Shown here in pieces: positions 1 through 12,439 of a stretch of DNA of 64,000 nt. The translations under genes and the position numbers were made by a program. Within the stretch, counting starts at the first letter, position 1, and each line of letters opens with the position of its first letter. This DNA comes from Verticillium longisporum. Its lineage: Eukaryota; Ascomycota; Sordariomycetes; Glomerellales; Plectosphaerellaceae. The stretch is taken from positions 3,162,001 to 3,226,000 of the forward strand of contig JAETXT010000006.1 in NCBI GenBank assembly GCA_019188255.1, read 5' to 3'. The notes under the pieces are model-generated. The model was not told the origin of the DNA and made no database searches. It saw only the letters and a program-made list of their open reading frames with translations.

Positions 1-2373
1 CCGAAGTGGAGGACGTGAGGATGCAGCTTCGAGCTTGACCGGCGATGGATCCCTACTCATCGACACGGGCGAAGGCTCCTGCAGATCCATACTCCACAGC
101 ATCATGGTTCCGTCTGATCCCACGCTGATGATGCTTTGTCCTCCATCATCGTCCTCGACAAGAGCAACGCCGTTGATTGCCTCGGTGTGTCCCCATTCGC
201 GGTCGAGGAAATAGCCAGTCTGGGTGTCGTAGAGTCTGACCGACTTGTCCGTGTTGGAGAGCCCAAGGATGAACCCCGTCTCCTTACCGGGGCATGTTCC
301 CGCAACCAAGGAGTCAAGGATGGCGGCCTCAACACCTCCTTCATCGACGCAACGGAAGGATGAAACTTGCTTGCCGCTGCTCAAGTCATACTGGCAGACA
401 GAACGATCAAGCATGGCGACAAAGGCAGTCTTATCCCCAGGCCCGAGCACGATGGAGGTAGGCGATGCCTTCAGAGCAATGTTTCGTGTGTTGAGGGCAG
501 CGATGGCGTCCGGGTTGTCGTCTTTACTGACGATATCGTAGATCTGCATGGACCGGTCCAGAGAGCAAGTAATTATCCGGCTTTCTGACGGCATAACAAC
601 CTTGACAACCTTGGCAGGAGAATCGAGAGTTTGCATGTGCTCAATCGTTCCAGCTGACGATCGGAGGAAGAGCTGGACAGTCCGATCCCTAGCGTAGGAT
701 GCCAATAGGACTCTTGAGTCGTCTTCGTGCAGGGCGACGCCCAGACAATCTGCCGAGTGAGCTTTTGTTTCCAGGAGAAACTCATTTGTTGTCAAGTCGA
801 TGACTCTGAGCACACCAAGCTTGTCGCCGGCAATAAGCAGCTTGCCAGCCTTGGTCGTGCGAACAACACTCAGCTGATTAACAGGGTCGCCCTCTCCCTC
901 GGGGATGGTCTGCTCGATAGGCACATCAAATATAGCCTTGATTTTTCCGTCCATGTCCCAGAACAGCACGCTTCCCGAACCGGACCAGGTGAGAAAGGGT
1001 GGATTTAGGTGTTGGGCCTGGGCAACGACTGAATACCCAATATTTGATTGTCGTGGCCAGGGATCTGGATGTGTGACAGGTCCTCCTCCGTCTGGCCCGG
1101 GAGGTAACTAGAACTCCAAATGTCAATATGGTGCTTCTTGTCAATGGTGACCATATTTTCAATCAAGAAACCCATGGCCACTAAGCCGGTCGGTGATTGG
1201 CTTTTGGTCAACACACAGTCTGTCAGACAGTCGAGGACCGAGCGAACGCTGAGAGTAGCAAACTGGCCGGCCTTGCCGCCGACGTAAGCAGTAGCATGTC
1301 GGATGGTGATGGAGCGGATCGGAAAGCCGAGGTTGACGCAGCCCATCAGCTTCATTTGCTTCCCATCGTCGTCGACTATGCAGACGTCGCCTCCTTCAGA
1401 GCAGATGATGATTTTGTTGTCGTCCACCACGGCGGCACACGTAAACGTTTCCTCGAGGAGTGGCCCCAGCAAGACGTTTCGGCCCGGTAACGTCCTCCGC
1501 GACGAGGGAGAGGCTGTCGACCCTTCTCCGGAAAACTTCTGCTTCGTCGGAGAGACTGAAGATCCTTCGTCGACCTTCCAGACCTTGATGTGACGAACGC
1601 CGAGAGTCACAAGGCTGTTCCCCATCCAGACCATTCCCCTGATATTCGAGGTGCACCTGTTCTGCTGGTGAAGCTTGGCTGCCCCAGTCCTGGTGTCAAT
1701 CTTCCATAGATAGAGAAAGCCATCGTTGGCGGCACCGAGAGAGGCGAGCCAGCGGGTGTCGGCGGACCAAGCTACGGCCTTGACGCCGAAGCCGTGCTCG
1801 CTGATGGAGACGAGAGGAACGTCGGAGGAGCTGTCCTCGAGACTAAAGATGAGGACGCGGGGGCATAACCGGTTTCGCCAACGGCCAGGTATTTGCCGTC
1901 GCGGCTTAGGGCAAGACATGTGGCGGCCTTGATTCGCTCGCGGCTGGTCCAGGTCCGCGATGTGGGAGATTCCGACCAGTCAAGGGTTCCGTAGGAGGAG
2001 TCGCGAATACCCAGGGCCACGCGGTTCCTACTGTCGTTGGCCTTGGGTGTGGATGTTGGTGTGGAGGGAGCGTAAGAAGAGGAAGAAGTGCTGTAGATGG
2101 GCAGTGTTGTCGGCCGTGCTCGGTAGAAACGCTGCGAGTATTGCTCGCCATCGACATCAACGACAACGACGGCACCGCCGGCGATGTAGGCGAAGGAGGA
2201 CTGAACAGTGTCGAAGCCGGTGGGCGAGGCACACGTGGTGCCGATGACCCTTTTCAGCGCAAGTCGGGACTCATGATACTGGCGGCCGCGCAGAGGGGAG
2301 CGCGAGGGGCGCTGGAGGAAAGGCGAATTGAGGGGGTCAATCTGAGGCGGTTCGTGGGTGTTGCGTGCATCAT
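1..2373 (-). CDS. WD40-repeat protein, WDR62/MABP1-like (3' end off the window)
   Basis: Large WD40 beta-propeller protein of the MABP1/WDR62 type, presumably a scaffold; the fungal role is unknown to me. Visible blocks include LALKRVIGTTCASPTGFD, CLALSRDGKYLAVGETGY, VKAVAWSADTRWLASLG, SGSGSVLFWDMDG and ITCSLDRSMQIYD, in the order expected for the N-terminal and middle propeller. The C-terminus lies beyond base 1. The reading frame breaks three times by one base: near 2356-2358, where repair would let the protein start at the ATG at 2373 (the open frame upstream has only GTG at 2449); in a run of five G (plus strand) at 1859-1863, where six would restore the frame; and near 1001-1010. No intron explains these. 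The family assignment is firm; the start and the cause of the shifts are inferred. If the shifts are real the gene is broken, but other genes here have the same kind of break, so consensus error is likelier. Confidence 0.8.
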
Positions 2374-3732
2374 GTCGCCATTGAGTGCTCCGGGGCGAGG
2401 CAATTGGCGGATAGGATTGGTGGTCGACGTGTTGTCGAGCTCGAGGCACAAAAGATAAGCGACAAGTCGATCAAGATGGCGTCGCCGGGGTAGTTGTAAC
2501 GAACAAAACGAGAGGTCGGCTAAGTGGGCAAGCGTAGCTGGTCGAGAACAAAGACAGTGAGGGCGGTGTAAGTCAAAGAGCCGCCTGCCCAATAGGATGT
2601 AAAGCTGCCAAACCAGACGCAGTCGTTAGCATCCATCAAACGAGTGAGCTTCTGCTGGGGCGGCGGAACACTTACAGCGACATCAAGAGATTTCAAATCC
2701 CTGGTGTGAATTTTGCAGCTATCACGACCAAAGAGTGAGGCCGAGCGTTTGGTGGTGAAAAGGTCACGGATCACTGAAGCGGGCGCTCCCCGGCAGAAAA
2801 AGAGAGATGGTAGGCAGGTGGAGGAGGTGTGGCAGGGTGACGACAGGGGCCCTGTCCATGGACAGCTCGCTGTTGGTCCACCGTCGAGGTCGCATGCACG
2901 GGGCGCACAGGGCAGCTCCACTGTAGGTGTCCTTGGGGGTGCAACGCCAGTGCAACGCTTGCCAGGGTTGACCTAGAAACCCAGCTCTCCAACAAGCACA
3001 GGCCAATCACTGCAGTGCGCCTCAGCGACCTAAGAGCTAAGGCCCCCCCCTCTCGGCAGGCTACTGGTCGTTCTGACAACCACTCTTCAGTTACATGCGG
3101 CCACCCAAACAAATGCTGCGAGGCACCTCGTCACAGGAAGACTTTGGTCTCGCGAGACGACAGAGGGAAGGGTCAACTTCAAGGCGACTTGTCATGCCGT
3201 TCGAGTCGGTATCAGTCATGAAAACTCCCTGCGATTCAGTTGACGAGCGCGACTGGCCCCCTTTTTAGTCTTCTTCCCCTGCTCGGCCACCAGACTGTCC
3301 CAAAGCGAACACGCGTAAGATGAGCTATTGCTGGGGACCCTGGCAACGTGATGAAAATCGCTGGCCCATGCTTCGCTGTGCAAGGTCGATACTTCGGCAC
3401 TCTGACGCGACGCCCCGAAACAGGCACTCGTCTCTGCGGCTGGCCCGTACCATTCTGTCCGCGCTGATAACGATCATCTCAGTTCGAGTATACCTAGCCT
3501 TGGGACTAACCCCACACCGTTGCGTCCTGCTGCCTCGACCGTCTCACCGACCAGATTTGACGGGTACGCTGCCCCGAGACGAGACACTTGGAGATTTGGT
3601 ACACTGCTATTTAAGGGGCACCGAAGTAGTGATGTGGTGGTACATGTTGCACAGGCATTGCTGATCTTACACGCCGACAGCCCGCTGCGGCACACCCCCC
3701 TTTGGCTGAGACAAGAGCCGCCGACCCGGAAC
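2374..3732. other. Intergenic, no gene seen
   Basis: Region between the WD40 gene start and the 3' end of RRG9, both on minus. Open frames here lack domain similarity and consistent codon bias. It should hold the WD40 promoter and 5' leader; an upstream exon cannot be excluded because the WD40 start is uncertain. Confidence 0.5.
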
Positions 3733-4686
3733 TCACAGGAACCCCCCGCCCATCTTCCGCTGCAACCTCGCGCCCGCAGCCTCCTTGGCCTCCTCCTCCT
3801 TGCGCCCCGCAATGGCGGCCTGCCTCTTCTCGTGGTACGTCGGGTCACGCGCCCCGCCCTCGCCCCGACACACCTGCGGCGGCTTCATGCCGAGCTCCGC
3901 GTAGCGCGCCCACACATCCTTGCCGCGCCGGAACCACCGCGTCTGCCGCTCCTCCTCCTCCTGCGGCGACGGCTGCCACTTGCTCTTGAGGATGCGCCGC
4001 ACCGCCTCGGGCGAGATCTCAAACTTCTCCACAAGCCTGGCCGTCGTGTACTCCTCGGGGAACTGCGCGTGCAGCGCGCGGATGCCCGCCACGGCGTCGG
4101 GCGACAGCCGCTTCATCGGACGCCAGCCCTCGGGGAACTTCTTCTTGAGGGCGTCTTTCTGGAGCTGCCAGTTTTCGCGGCGGTGTTGCGGCGGGGGCGC
4201 ATGCGCTGGGTCGGCCTCGTTCTCGCCCGCCGCTCTCTTTGCGCCAGAGGACGGCTTGTTCGATGGTGCCCTGGAGCCTTCGGTCAATTTTGTTTTGCCC
4301 TCCGTCTCGAACCCTCCTGCCTTTCTTGATTTTCGTTTGGGTTTGACGGATCTGGGTTTTGGCGAGCCCTGGGAGGTGTCCTTCGCATCGGCGGACGGTT
4401 CTATCGTCCACGTCAAGTCGCTCGTGCTGTCCGAGGACGTAGGCGCTGCTGATGAGGAAGGGTCATCGGCTTGGTTCGTGGCGACGGCCTGTCCATCCTC
4501 CGCCGGCTTCTCCGCAGCATCGCTTCTGGAAAGGGGGGTCGTCGAGAAGGCAACTCGCCAAGCAGACGAGGATTGCAGTGTCGGGGCTCGTTGAAAATTG
4601 CGCGGCGCGAGGAAACCGGCGTTGTGGACTTGAGTGAGCCCCCGCACGAAGAGTTGTAAAGACGATATGCGGCATGCACAAGCCAT
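3733..4686 (-). CDS. RRG9: Required for respiratory growth protein 9, mitochondrial (neugrin family)
   Basis: Intronless 317-residue protein. The N-terminus is basic and Ser/Arg-rich with no acidic residues in the first 50 or so positions, as expected of a mitochondrial presequence. A low-complexity linker follows, then the Rrg9/neugrin domain at about residues 170-275: ENWQLQKDALKKKFPEGW, then LSPDAVAGIRALHAQFPEEY, then a helix-turn-helix-like EKFEISPEAVRRILKSKW. In yeast Rrg9 is needed for mitochondrial genome maintenance and respiratory growth; its biochemical activity is not established. The C-terminus (RKMGGGFL) is also typical. The ATG at 4686 is the first in frame and begins the presequence. 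A 269-codon antisense open frame (3520-4329) is a shadow. Confidence 0.88.
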   Translation of the reverse strand: MACACRISSLQLFVRGLTQVHNAGFLAPRNFQRAPTLQSSSAWRVAFSTTPLSRSDAAEKPAEDGQAVATNQADDPSSSAAPTSSDSTSDLTWTIEPSADAKDTSQGSPKPRSVKPKRKSRKAGGFETEGKTKLTEGSRAPSNKPSSGAKRAAGENEADPAHAPPPQHRRENWQLQKDALKKKFPEGWRPMKRLSPDAVAGIRALHAQFPEEYTTARLVEKFEISPEAVRRILKSKWQPSPQEEEERQTRWFRRGKDVWARYAELGMKPPQVCRGEGGARDPTYHEKRQAAIAGRKEEEAKEAAGARLQRKMGGGFL

Positions 4687-5170
4687 GTTGGATGATGCCG
4701 TTGTTGGTCGTGATGAGTGGAAGACGACTTTCTTCAGACGGCCAAAAAAAAGTCGACTCGCATGACAGGTGTATGATCGGGGGTCGGATCGGGGGTCGGA
4801 GCTTTAGACTACCGCTCATGGTCCGTGCTTCTGAGTCAGTGGTGTACCAAGCCTCACCACAATCGAGGTAGCTAAGGTAAGGTACCTACCTACCTAACGA
4901 TTGGTGTGACCGGGGACGAAGAAGTGACCGCAACTGACTGTCTATGATGTAGATTGTTGAAACTCAATAGAAACTGTTCAGAGACGCTAGATAATGCTGA
5001 CCTGACTTATGTAGGTAGGTACGATATGTTCAAATTCACTTTCTGCCGTCTTTCACCCATGTGATGGTTTATACAGCGTAATATAGACGCTCCAGTGCTG
5101 CAACGGACGCTTTCCGCATGATGCCCCCAGAACCCTCGCTACCCGACCAATGCCAACAGGGAACCCTGAG
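4687..5170. other. Intergenic, with an ACCT/AGGT-rich patch
   Basis: Short gap between the RRG9 start and the RGP1 stop, both on minus. It holds a cluster of AGGT/ACCT tetramers at 4866-4897 and a smaller one near 5011-5023. No gene seen. Confidence 0.6.
4866..4897. repeat. AGGT/ACCT tetramer cluster
   Basis: Interleaved AGGT and ACCT tetramers, partly palindromic around GGTACC. The same motif recurs in intergenic DNA across the window. Confidence 0.7.
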
Positions 5171-7800
5171 TTAGACTGCAAGGCCCTCTTCTGACGCTTC
5201 GTCCCTTTCCAGCTTTTCGAGGCCCGTAGCGAAAGCGCCATACACGCGCAACGGAACCGCAACCTCGAAGCTCTCACAGGCCAGGTTCTCCACTGCAACA
5301 AGAACGAGGCCCCCACGCTCATCACGCGATATCTCCTCAAGAAGTGGGTGGTTGCGACTTGGGTTCGTGTTACCACTTGCGGCGCTGTTTCCTACCAGAG
5401 GCGCGCTGGCGTCTTCAGACTCTTCGGGCTCCGCAACGGGAGTCTTTTTGGTCTGTTGGGTGGTAGCGCTAGGCACAACAAACTCGACACGGATCTTCCA
5501 CTCGAGAGCGACACCCGATGTCACGAACTCTGGGGTAGCGTTGATGGGAATGGTTGGCGTGAAGACGAGTCTGCGGCCGTAGAGTGCTGTATCAGAGGAA
5601 GATGCATACACCTTGCGTGTGACGCGATGGACCGAAGCCTCCGACCGGAGGGCAAGTTGCGAATCAGCAATTCGTTCAGCCGATTCGAGCGCACAGTGGA
5701 GAGCGTAGCAAGGCACGTCGGCGTTGGAGAAATCGACCACCATAGTCACGGCCTCGCCGATGCGATATGCAGCCCTCGTAAGTGTCACAACGCCGACGCG
5801 CTGACCATTTCGCGCAATCTCAAAGCGGTTGGGGCTTTGCCCGCCCTCAGATGCGTGGGTGCTGCGAAGGATGGCAAGATTGATAGCGTCCTTGGCCGTT
5901 GTTGCGTCTTCATACGCTGACGGTCGCCTGGAGCTTGGCACAGCCGTCGGAGAGAGTAGTCCTGTATGGCTGCCGTAGCGTGGTCTGTTCAATAAGTCGT
6001 CGACATATGTGATGAAATCGTTTAGAGAAGATTCAGGTCTCGTCGATTGAGCTTTGTTTCGGTTACTTGGTGTTATTTTATCAAGGGGTGTAATGACTGC
6101 TTGGTCGCGCAGGATGACATAAGGGTTCATAAGATCGTAACCTAGAATCTCGCCGTGGCTGTTGACGCCGCCCAGCACCCTAAAGGGTACCTCAACCTTG
6201 CGTATCTGTTGCTCTTTAGTGCCGCCAGCCCTCTGTGTGCCGATGACGAGCGTGTATGAAATCTTAACGGCCTTGCCCTTGTGGGATGGCGGCAGGCCTC
6301 TGGGCAATTGGAAGGCGTATTCAAAGGCCTTGCTCTCCCCTGGCGCGAGCTGCATGTCAACGAACAGGATAGATTGCGGCGTAGAGAGGAGCGGCACAGA
6401 CTTGGAGCTCGCGATGCCACGCATGTCTTTCATGCTGCTGAGCTCACCGGTCCCGAGAAGGTCGCCAAGGGAGCTGCTTATGCTCCCCATCCGAAGCTGC
6501 GAAGAAGACCGCTGTCGCGCCTGGAAGAAGTCTCGACGCCAATCACGCCGCCCCCTGTCCACCAAGAACAGCTTTTCGCTTAACTTGCTCAAAAGGCGCC
6601 AGGTTGATGAGTGAACCGTCCAGGGTGAAGGAACCTTGAACCTGAGCATATGCCATCATGATGGTCTCGGGTCCTTTCGGTTGTTGTTGTTGTTGTTGTT
6701 GTTGTGAGCTGAAATTGGAACTTCGTCTGAGATATGACGGCCTTGGCTGGTGCTGACCACGGAGCGGTTGCTGGTGGGCGGGGTACTCTGAGATGAGCGT
6801 TTCCGATGAGTGATTGCTCGCCGCGTAGAACTCCCCGCTACTTCTTGGTGTCCCTCCCATGCTTGTCGACGAAAGGATTCGCATTGCTGGAGTGGTCGCA
6901 TGCATGTGTGCGTGGTCAGGAGCCCCATGGGAGCTGTCCTTCGTCCGGAATGCCGATATTGATTCGTTCTTGGGGCTCAGAAAGCTGTCGTCAGTGGGAT
7001 TCAATGGGCTGTTGTGAGACTCGGATAATGGCGAGGGCGCCATGGGAAACTTGAATTCGGGCATATTACTAGAAGGTGACCGTGACTGTCGGAAAGGGCC
7101 GCCGATGGCGGGAGTATTTGGCAAGGTTGATGGACCTGGAGACCGGGGGTGTCGATCGGACATATGTGTAGATTTGAACATCGGAGAGCTGACCTGCCGT
7201 GGTGATGCTGTCAAGTGGTCAGGCGTTTGTTCACTGACAACAATGGGAGGAAGCAATACCTGACGGAGGTCCAGAGATCCCGAGGCCAGCCCGGGGCATA
7301 ATGTGCAAGCTGTGAGCCCGCGCATGCCCCCTCCCGGGCCTCTGTGCCCTGGCGAACAACGCGTTGCTTTGCGCATCATCAGGAGCTGTGTTGGCCGATC
7401 CAATGGAGACGATGGAGATGGACCGTCGATGAGTGTTGCCCTGGTCGTCGCTAGATTTTGGAGGATGCGGTGGGGGTTGTGGCCATACAATCGAGCCAGA
7501 ACGGCTCCTTGAGAAGGCGGCCGGTGCACTCAGGGAAAGGGTAGAACGGTGGCCGCGAGAGGGACCAGCAGTTGACGGGGTCGGTGGGGTCGAGCCGGTG
7601 ATGGGCTTCCCACGATGCAGCGGGGTGGCATATCTGGGACGATCGGCGACGTTTGCCTGCCGTTGGGTCTGCTTATGTTGACTGGGATCGGCAGCAACGT
7701 TCTTGAAGGTGATGGTGCACTTGATCTCCTCGCCAGCAAAGACAGTCTGGTCGTCCCAGCGAATGAAGACGCGGATGTTGCTGGAGCTGTCCGAGACCAT
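5171..7800 (-). CDS. RGP1: Rgp1-domain protein (Ric1-Rgp1 Golgi GEF subunit)
   Basis: Rgp1 partners Ric1 as the nucleotide exchange factor for the Rab Ypt6 in endosome-to-Golgi traffic. The N-terminus at 7800 (IRVFIRWDDQTVFAGEEI) is the arrestin-like start typical of the family; a long Ser/Pro-rich linker with an eight-glutamine tract (about 6683-6706) follows, then the Rgp1 core: QGSFTLDGSLINL, ELSSMKDMRGIASSKS, VPLLSTPQSILFVD, SYTLVIGTQRAGG, VPFRVLGGVNSHGEILGYDL. The frame breaks three times: an extra base near 7288-7296, a run of five C at 6551-6555 that needs six, and a run of four C at 6485-6488 that needs five. Correcting all three gives exactly 877 codons. An in-frame 66-nt GT..AG segment (7194-7259) may be an intron. 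The protein between the two 6.5-kb breaks matches the family, so decay is unlikely. Identity is firm; exact structure is not. Confidence 0.85.
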
Positions 7801-8339
7801 TGTGGCGCGCGTTGGGTCTTGCCGAGGACAATGAGGAGAGATCGGAAGGATATCGATCAGCTAGGTCCTATGGCATGGCCAGCTTGCACCATTGTCGCCG
7901 TTGGTTGTTTGGGGTTGGTACAAGGCGTCCTCGTGGTTGATGAGAGCTGGAGCGAACGTCATGCTCCAAGGTGACAGGTCGAGGTTGAGGCTTCGAGAGA
8001 CGTAGTGACTGGCTGGGGGCGGAGGGTAGCGGAGCCCAGCCAGTTGCAAGGGTTCCTAGGCCGAGACCAGCTTAGTTCACGTTCTCAGGGGCATCGATGA
8101 CTCAGCTACCTAGGTAGGCTGACTGCATCGGGAGCACAGCATACATGGTACAAGCAGTATCACGAACCGCTCATCATCCTTTGGAAGTGATTTTCCGTCA
8201 TTTTCACGGTACCAGAATCGGCATCAACAGTGTTTCTACGCCTCGCGAGAACTGCACAACCAACGCGTCGAGCACATGGCCACCGCCGGGCCCTACTAAG
8301 CAACCCTGGCTTCCGACACTTGTAACTCAGGGCAGACAG
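7801..8339. other. Intergenic, RGP1 upstream region
   Basis: Gap between the RGP1 start and the esterase stop, both on minus. It contains a short AGGT/ACCT patch at about 8107-8120. No gene seen. Confidence 0.55.
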
Positions 8340-9729
8340 CTACTGAGACAGCGCTTTGTACACTTCGACCTCAATCTGAGCCCACAAGTTGAGGACTGGG
8401 CCATCAGCAAACGGAAGAATCTGAGTGCAAACAAATCCTGCCACCCCTTTCTCCCTATCACACCACCACCAGAGGTTGGCAAGGCCAGCCCACTGCACAG
8501 TTGTTGACGATCGACCAGTGGCGCTGCTGTTTGGTTGCATGAAAGTCAACCCCCAACCCTGTGGTGCATTATCCTGGATAGGGTAGAGTTCTGAGACCGG
8601 GTTCGTGAGATCGGGTTTCGACGCGGGAATGCCTTGTCGAGCGTAGTCGGGGAATGAGGAGACCTGGTTCCGGAACATCTCATCAACCGTTTCTTTACGG
8701 AGTATCTGGGAGCCGGTTATGGGGCAGGTCCCATTATTGAGGAGAACAGCGAGAACCTCTGGCAAGAAAAGTCAGCCGTCAGGTGCAAGGCCAGTCTATT
8801 GCGCAAGAGGCGAGTAACAGCGGATTTTTCAAGCGCTTACTGGTGTATTCTTGAGGCTTCGCAAACAGACCAGCGCCGCCACTGTTGAAGACTGACGCTA
8901 TCTCTTTTTCGTTGTCCAAGTCCACCACGAGTGGGCGGCGCAGCAGGTGATCTCTAGGTCGAAGGGTGCCGTCCGGATCTCGTGCATGCATGTGTGCCAA
9001 CTTGGCCCGCATGTCTTCGTTTGGAAACATCGATATGTTATTCAGGCCAAGTGGCTGAAACACATGCCTCTGTAGGTAGTTGTTCAGAGTATCCCCTGTG
9101 CGGCGTTCAAGGGCGATACCAGCCCAGTCGATACCGACCTGGGCATTGGTCAGAGTGACTACCTAGGGAAAGGGGTCTAGGCACGAAGGGGATCAACAAC
9201 TTACACCATACTCCCATCCCTCTCCTGGCTGGAACAAGAGCGGCTGCGTGACATCCTCTATGCGGCCCGAGAACTCGTCAATTCCTGCGGGGAAAGACCA
9301 GTCTCTCAGCCTTTCGTTAAAGAATGTGTAGCCGAAGCCTGCGGTATGGCTCAAAAGCATACGTAAGGTAATGCGGTTCTTCTTGTCCTCCAGCACACCT
9401 CCAGATCTCAGAACCTTGAGGTCCTTCAACTCGGGACAGAGATTTTCGATTTGATCTCCATCATCCAGTGAGAAGAGACCTTGTTCCACCAGTTGCATAC
9501 ACGCCACACCTGTCAGCATTTTGGTGCATGAGGCTATCCAGAAGATGTTATCAAGAGTCATGGGCTGCTCGGACGTGATTCCCTGTTTCCCAGCCGAATG
9601 TGCAAAGAGATCCTTTCCATCCCTGCCAACAACAACGACTGTAACCCCAGGGATGCCTTTCTTCTGATCGGCTACCGAAACATCCACTAAGGCTCGAAGC
9701 CGGTCGAGAGACTGGTCGCTCAGGGGCAT
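8340..9729 (-). CDS. Beta-lactamase-fold serine esterase/acyltransferase
   Basis: Three exons: 9205-9729, 8841-9138 and 8340-8758. The introns are GTAAGT..CCAG (9139-9204, phase 0) and GTAAGC..CCAG (8759-8840, phase 1). The product is 413 residues. It belongs to the class C beta-lactamase/esterase family that includes LovD. SCTKM supplies the SxxK nucleophile and general base (Ser near residue 68), and GWEYGVGIDWAG spans the first splice with the expected catalytic tyrosine (WEY). No signal peptide is obvious, so it is probably cytosolic. In this family such enzymes hydrolyse or transfer acyl groups; the substrate cannot be predicted and no biosynthetic cluster is adjacent. I chose MPLSDQ at 9729 because it begins the conserved part; an ATG at 9885 in the same frame would add 52 unconserved residues. 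Confidence 0.85.
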
Positions 9730-11070
9730 TGCGAAGTCGGTGTCCTTGGGGATAGAGAAAAAGGGCAGTATGGAGGCCACGGGCCGATATTCTCTGATAA
9801 GAGTACCAGGGCGTTCTTCCCTCCCAAGGAGGTTCCGATCACTGGTCTTGTGCTGCGCGTGGGAACTGTGAGGCTTGGGCAGCATTGGACATCAGCCGGA
9901 GGGCATGGCCATACTTTAAGCATGTCGGGTCAGAGGAAACACTGGTCAACCGACGCATGGATTCCAAATCGGCGTTACCAATTGTGTCATTGCCGCCCAA
10001 TCGAGGAAGCGAACGATCAGCAGACATCAAGATGAGGGGCAGGATTGTCTCATCCACTGAACCTTGGGCTCAAATGCTGGGGTTTGCGGGGCGACCGCAT
10101 GGAGCTTGGACATCGCGTAAAATCACTAATCCCTTTCGGCTTGGTTGACAAGCCACCGGACAAACGGCAGCAGGCCACATACCGTCCGTATGACCAGAAC
10201 CTTCGGTAGTTGAATGCTCCAGAAGACCATCAGGATGGGCCATAAAAGTCTGCATCGCGCTGCTCTACCTCGGCGATTGCTGCATACCGTACCTCGAGGT
10301 ATTGTAGACTAACCGCCGATCTTCTGGCACAATGACCCACACCAGACATCCGTTGACTTTGATGTGTGGAACACAAAAAGAAGCTTGTCATGTTCGTACG
10401 GATGCCTGGAAGCTCTGTGCACGTTGCCCTCTTATTTGCTTGATGTTGTCTGTAGGGCGGGCTTCATCAATACTGCACAGAAGCAGTATAGAACGACAGG
10501 AAGATCGTGAGAAATTGCTTACGACATGCCGAACCTGGAAAGCTACCTCGACGTCCAACACCCATATGAGGTTCCCAAAGAGAAAATATGCAAAATTCAT
10601 CCAGTCGTCTAACCTCTGACGCAGGTAAGTTGGGTACCTAGATAGGTGCGAAACAGGGCAGGTGTACTGAGCACGTATTTGGTTCATATGAGGTACCTAA
10701 GGTAGGTACATATAGGTGGTAGGTACATAGGCAGGTACAGCGAGCTGCCTATCTGAGCTTCTGGGAAGGAACCACCAGAAGCTGCTGCCTTCGAGCTCTT
10801 TCACCTGGCATCTGGAAGACAGCTTCTGCAGCCTAGGTACCTAGTTTCTGTGCCTTCAGACTTGCAAGGTCCACCTAACGAACCTCAACCTTGGGTTTCT
10901 CGGCACATAACCTACTACAAGGGATTTTTCCTCTCTCTTGCTTGTTCTCTACTGCCGCATTAACTCTGAGCCACGCATCTTTGGACATCCAAGTCTCCCT
11001 CTGCAAGATTCGAATCAGTTCCTGATGCCCAAGTTCTCTTACACGTTGTGAACGCGAATCAGACGACAAG
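9730..11070. other. Intergenic between divergent genes
   Basis: About 1.3 kb between the esterase (minus) and the first DUF7918 gene (plus), so it should hold both promoters. AGGT/ACCT clusters lie at 10627-10647, 10691-10740 and 10833-10846. The open frames show no domain or codon signal. Confidence 0.55.
10691..10740. repeat. AGGT/ACCT tetramer cluster
   Basis: Dense AGGT/ACCT tetramers with GGTAC cores, about 330 bases upstream of the first DUF7918 start. Confidence 0.7.
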
Positions 11071-12439
11071 ATGAGACACCAAGACTTACCGAGCATCAAT
11101 GTTGCTGTTCGTAAGTGGCGAGACAACAGTGCCCTCAACAACTTCATGAGCTGATGAAACATACCCTCAGGTCTTATGGGGGACTATGGAGATGCCTACG
11201 AGTACCCTGACCCCAGCCCCCACCTCGGTTACAAAGGGTCGACCGATGGCCGCGCGCAGCGAGAGATGTCCACCTTCATCGAAAGCAAGGACGACAATGG
11301 CTTCGAGATTGTCATTTCAGTGGATGATGATCCTTCCCTGGACGAGTGGATTTATGATGAATTCTGCCTGGAATTTCAACTTCTCGTCGATGGCAGTCAC
11401 ATGGGCAAGCGAAACGTGAAGGCTTGCAACCTGCGTCGCAATGGTAGAAGCTACACATATACTACACAGTTCATTGGCGCCAAAGGACCCGGGCGTGACC
11501 CTTACCAGAAAGACCTTCGAAGGTTTGTGTTCTCGTCGCTCGCCACCGGTAAGTGTAGCCACACCATCTTCAAGTTTGGTGACTTCCAGACCTGACCTGT
11601 ATTTAGTCATTGATGAGACATCCCCTGAAGAAATCGCTCTGTCAAAGGCGCTTGGGACCATTGAGATAGTTGTTCGGTGGGTGGAATTTACAGGTTTCGT
11701 CTCCAGTACCAGAGACCGACAGCAAGACGGTCGCGACAACACGTGTAAGCAGACGGATCACAGGATGAGTACCAGCGGGTATCCATATTCCGAGATCTCC
11801 GAAGAAGCTCTGAAAGGAAGAGCACTCTCGCACAGCACATCGTCAGTGGCATTGTCTTGCTGGACAGTCTTTCGTTGCTAAAGACTTCATAGCTATGCCA
11901 TACCGGAGGACATTACTGGCCATGGGGGTGGAAGGCGTCCTCGGACTCGGATCGTGGATCGTGGCCGCCCGGTGGTGTCTTACCTATTCAAGTACCGCTC
12001 TATGGGTAAGTTGCAACACGACATCCATGAAGCTTCAATTGACTCTTTTCCCCCTAGAGGGCCTCAAACAGGAAGGAGTCGTGCAACGAACTCCTCCCCC
12101 CGACTACGATGACGCAGTTCCGAAGATGGAGTCTCTACCACAGCACGAAATTGAACGTCTAGCTCGCGTAAAGCTGATACAGATGAAGGTTTGTCAGGGG
12201 GGAATAGACCAGGTCAAGTACAAAAGCCTGCTGAGCAATACTGACTGGCATTCCAGCGAGATCATGATAGACAACGTGAGCCCCTGACGAATTTGGGGAC
12301 CAATGAGGCGGCGCGGCGTAGCGGCAAACGTCACATTGACGAAGTATACAGTCTAAATGAGGAGGTTGAAGGAGGTCGACCTAGAAAGATCTTTCGCATG
12401 GACCCCTCGATACCTGTCATTGACTTGACCGACGAGTGA
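11071..12439 (+). CDS. DUF7918 protein, tandem copy A
   Basis: Six exons: 11071-11110, 11171-11548, 11607-11841, 11893-12005, 12058-12188 and 12257-12439, giving 359 residues. All splices are GT..AG and every phase closes. The first exon is only 40 nt and restores the domain start: MRHQDLPSINVAV then LMGDYGDAYEY. This N-terminal domain of about 200 residues matches DUF7918, a fungus-specific domain of unknown function, and includes ISEEALKGRALSHSTS and VVSYLFKYRSM. A linker rich in charged residues follows, then a C-terminal PVIDLTDE that fits a SUMO-interacting motif (hydrophobic V-I-D-L-T beside acids). The following gene is a paralogue with the same four later introns in the same phases. 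A nuclear role is inferred only from the basic linker and the SIM-like tail. Confidence 0.82.

Noticed and set aside
3520..4329. A 269-codon plus-strand ORF
   Set aside because: It lies antisense to RRG9, has Pro/Arg/Leu-rich content typical of a GC-rich shadow frame, and has no domain.
7194..7259. Definite intron in RGP1
   Set aside because: The 66-nt segment has GT..AG and a CTGAC branch, but it is also open and in frame, so the sequence does not decide.
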